Assembly (NCBI GenBank): GCA_016786965.1
Contig: JAEUVL010000876.1
Location: 1-8,886 of the forward strand
Source: Chitinophagaceae bacterium
GTDB taxonomy: Bacteria > Bacteroidota > Bacteroidia > Chitinophagales > Chitinophagaceae
DNA: 8,886 nt
Direction: 5' to 3'
A model generated the notes under the pieces. That model had not been told where the DNA came from, did no database searches, and saw only the letters and a list, made by a program, of their open reading frames with translations. The position numbers and the translations under genes are program-made. Below are positions 6,797 to 8,886 of the stretch, piece by piece (the first letter of the stretch is position 1; each line of letters begins with the position of its first letter).

Positions 6797-6827
6797 TTGC
6801 GTTATTTTTGAACTATGCAAAACGCAA
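6797..6827 (+). promoter_or_regulatory. Probable -7 box of the protease gene within a 7-bp inverted repeat
   Basis: TATTTTTG at 6803-6810 matches the TAnnTTTG -7 consensus exactly; no TTTG is present 20 bp upstream, so the promoter is incomplete by consensus. It is bracketed by TTGCGTT (6797-6803) and AACGCAA (6821-6827), a perfect 7-bp inverted repeat with a 17-nt spacer. A start of transcription near 6816-6818 would exclude the ATG at 6815 and favour the ATG at 6845. A regulator site is possible but unproven. Confidence 0.45.
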
Positions 6828-6844
6828 TTAAATACCTTTTGAAT

Positions 6845-8886
6845 ATGAAAAGACTCCCGATAGTGATCATGATGGTGTTGGCAGGTTCATTTCTTGCCTT
6901 CAAAACGATGGGAACAGGAACAAAGAATCCGGTTAACCCTCCTACAAAATACGAGCAGATACTAAAACTGGTGGGCGAAATGCTTTCCCAGGCCCACTAC
7001 AGCCCGCAGGACATCAATGATGCCTTTTCACAGAAAATATTCAAGAAATTCATAGGTGATCTGGATCCTGAAAAAAACATGTACCTGAAAAGCGACATGG
7101 CGCTACTCCGGAAATTTGAAAACAGAATCGATGAGGAAATAAAAGGGGCACCTGTTGAGTTTTTCCTGGCTGCAGGCAAAACTTTTAATACCCGAATGGA
7201 AGAAGCGGCTGTCATTTACAAAGAATACCTGGCAAAGCCCTTTGATTTTAAAGTGGATGAAGAAGTGGTGCTGGATGCAGAAAAACTTGATTATCCTTCT
7301 ACAGCTGCCGAAAGAAAGGACCGCTGGAGAAAGAAAGTAAAATTCATGACGCTGGAGCGGTATGTGGACCTGCTTGATGTACGGGAGAAGAACAAAGGGA
7401 AGGAGGGATTTGTGGTAAAAACGGATGCAGAATTGGAAAAAGAAGCCCGGGAGAAAGTATCTAAAATCCTGGACAGGACCTTTGAGCGTTTCCGCTTCAA
7501 ATTCAGTGATGATGATAAATTCAATGTTTTCGTAAATGCCATCACCACTACAATGGATCCTCATACCGAATTTTTCCCGCCGGTTGATAAAAGGTATTTT
7601 GACGAAGAGATGAGCGGTCGTTTTTATGGTATTGGGGCTTCGCTTCAATATGATGATGGTAATATCAAAGTGGCCAGCATTCTTTCCGGCAGCCCTGCTG
7701 CAAAATCAGGTGAGATACAGCCGGGAGACATCATTCAAAAAGTAGCCCAGGGGAAGGAAGAGCCTACAGATCTTACTGGCTTTGTGGTAACAGATGCTGT
7801 GAAAGTGATCCGCGGTAAAAAAGGAACAGAAGTAAAACTTACTATTAAAAAGACTGATGGGACTGTAAAGGTGGTATCACTTATACGGGATGAGATCGTT
7901 CAGGACGAAACATTTGCCCGCAGCGCTATTGTAAATAACAATGGGTATAAAGTCGGTTACATATACCTTCCTGAATTTTATGCTGATTTCGACCGCCCTA
8001 ATGGGAACAGAAGCTTTGTAGATGTGGCAAAAGAGGTTACCAAATTAAAAGAAGAGAAAGTAGATGGAATCGTAATAGACCTGCGTAATAATGGCGGAGG
8101 TTCCTTGTATGATGTGGTACAAATGGCTGGTTTGTTCATTGATGAAGGTCCCATCGTACAGGTGAAAGACAGGGATAACAAACCCAGTGTGCTGAAAGAT
8201 AAAGATAAATCAGTTTTATACTCAGGGCCGCTGGCGGTCATGGTTAATGAATTCAGTGCTTCTGCATCAGAGATATTTGCTGCAGCCATACAGGATTATG
8301 GACGGGGTGTGGTCATTGGAAGTACTTCTACTTATGGCAAGGGAACAGTGCAGCGTAACATTGGTCTCGATCCTGAAACAGGTTTCTCCATGTCCAATGC
8401 AGAACTGGGTACTGTAAAACTAACCCTCCAGAAATTCTATCGTATTAATGGAGGCTCTACCCAATTGAAAGGGGTGACCTCGGATATCGTTTTGCCAGAT
8501 AACCTTGAATACCTCAAGGTGAGGGAAAAAGATGATAAAGACGCCCTTCCCTGGGATGAGATCACTAAAGCTTCTTATTCAAACTGGAGTCTGGGGTATG
8601 ATCTGAAGACCATTCAGCAGTTGGCTAATCAACGCATAGAGTCAGATCCTTCTTTTAAATTGATCAAAGAAAGTACTGAGTGGTTGTCCAAGCAAAATGA
8701 CAAACAGTATTCCCTTGACATAGATAAATACAGGGAAGAACAAAAAGCTATCCGCACTACCATCAAACAGATGGAATCACTGCTGAAGCTGAAAGAGGAA
8801 CTGAATGTGGCAGCTTTGCCTAATGAAGTAAATCGCTGGGCAGATGATAAGAATAAGCAGGACCGTTTCAATCAATGGTTAAAGAA
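6845..8886 (+). CDS. prc: Carboxy-terminal processing (tail-specific) protease, Prc/S41 family (3' end beyond window)
   Basis: The frame stays open to the window edge, giving 680 visible residues and no stop. A hydrophobic signal or anchor (about 4-19, IVIMMVLAGSFLAF) is followed by an N-terminal helical domain (about 35-245, ending TTMDPHTEFFPP), a PDZ domain (about 258-345: FYGIGASLQYDDG, SGEIQPGDIIQKV) and the S41 catalytic domain (about 365-550: GIVIDLRNNGGGS). The motif FSASASEIFAAAIQDYGR (470-487) carries the expected nucleophile Ser473, and TYGKGTVQ (496-503) the general base Lys499. A C-terminal Prc-type extension (about 565 on) is lysine-rich and probably coiled. The family cleaves periplasmic or lipid-anchored proteins from their C-termini. 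Length is near that of E. coli Prc (682), so little is probably missing. An in-frame ATG at 6815 would add ten residues before MKRLP; 6845 is preferred because the signal peptide and -7 box fit it better. Confidence 0.92.
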   Translation, partial: MKRLPIVIMMVLAGSFLAFKTMGTGTKNPVNPPTKYEQILKLVGEMLSQAHYSPQDINDAFSQKIFKKFIGDLDPEKNMYLKSDMALLRKFENRIDEEIKGAPVEFFLAAGKTFNTRMEEAAVIYKEYLAKPFDFKVDEEVVLDAEKLDYPSTAAERKDRWRKKVKFMTLERYVDLLDVREKNKGKEGFVVKTDAELEKEAREKVSKILDRTFERFRFKFSDDDKFNVFVNAITTTMDPHTEFFPPVDKRYFDEEMSGRFYGIGASLQYDDGNIKVASILSGSPAAKSGEIQPGDIIQKVAQGKEEPTDLTGFVVTDAVKVIRGKKGTEVKLTIKKTDGTVKVVSLIRDEIVQDETFARSAIVNNNGYKVGYIYLPEFYADFDRPNGNRSFVDVAKEVTKLKEEKVDGIVIDLRNNGGGSLYDVVQMAGLFIDEGPIVQVKDRDNKPSVLKDKDKSVLYSGPLAVMVNEFSASASEIFAAAIQDYGRGVVIGSTSTYGKGTVQRNIGLDPETGFSMSNAELGTVKLTLQKFYRINGGSTQLKGVTSDIVLPDNLEYLKVREKDDKDALPWDEITKASYSNWSLGYDLKTIQQLANQRIESDPSFKLIKESTEWLSKQNDKQYSLDIDKYREEQKAIRTTIKQMESLLKLKEELNVAALPNEVNRWADDKNKQDRFNQWLK

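Noticed and set aside
6815..6844. Upstream ATG of the protease gene adding ten residues
   Set aside because: It sits only 4 bp after an exact TAnnTTTG box, so a transcript from that promoter would not contain it; the ATG at 6845 directly precedes a normal signal peptide.
7103..7648. Open frame of 181 codons on the - strand
   Set aside because: It lies wholly antisense to the protease gene, whose PDZ and S41 motifs are intact; its translation is Phe/His/Cys-rich without recognizable domains.
1..8886. A dedicated new multi-gene system
   Set aside because: The genes belong to known envelope families, lie in separate transcription units on both strands, and show no mobile, defence or cluster signature.

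Overview
This window looks like chromosomal DNA of a Bacteroidota member, most probably a Chitinophagaceae-type bacterium (for example Chitinophaga, Niastella or Terrimonas relatives). The grounds are moderate GC, an outer-membrane barrel with a carboxypeptidase-regulatory-like N-terminal domain and plug, genes without Shine-Dalgarno sequences, and promoters of the TTTG-N20-TAnnTTTG type seen before a tRNA gene. The taxon is inferred from protein style, not from a marker gene.

Layout. Positions 1-51 are the tail of an unidentified + strand gene. An FtsE-type ABC ATPase gene follows (179-868, +). It runs tail to tail into a two-gene glycosyltransferase unit on the - strand (3067 down to 849); the ftsE 3' end overlaps the last glycosyltransferase by 20 bp. 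The two glycosyltransferase genes overlap by a TTGA junction (TGA stop, TTG start), and both appear to start with TTG. Upstream of them on the same strand is a large outer-membrane beta-barrel gene (5785-3149). A clear - strand intrinsic terminator (3085-3118) lies between it and the glycosyltransferases. Further upstream is a small membrane protein of the DUF445 type (6520-5915, -).

A divergent promoter at 6577-6608 drives a tRNA-His(GTG) gene (6621-6695), which has its own intrinsic terminator (6701-6738). The right end holds a tail-specific (carboxy-terminal processing) protease of the Prc/S41 type on the + strand, from about 6845 and still open at the window edge.

How the genes relate. 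Most are envelope functions: cell division or envelope ABC ATPase, sugar transfer to surface glycans, an outer-membrane barrel, an inner-membrane DUF445 protein and a periplasmic protease. They form at least five transcription units and do not look like one dedicated system. I see no mobile element, CRISPR array, phage gene, defence module or biosynthetic cluster. The most useful observations concern gene starts, overlaps and regulatory architecture rather than a new system.
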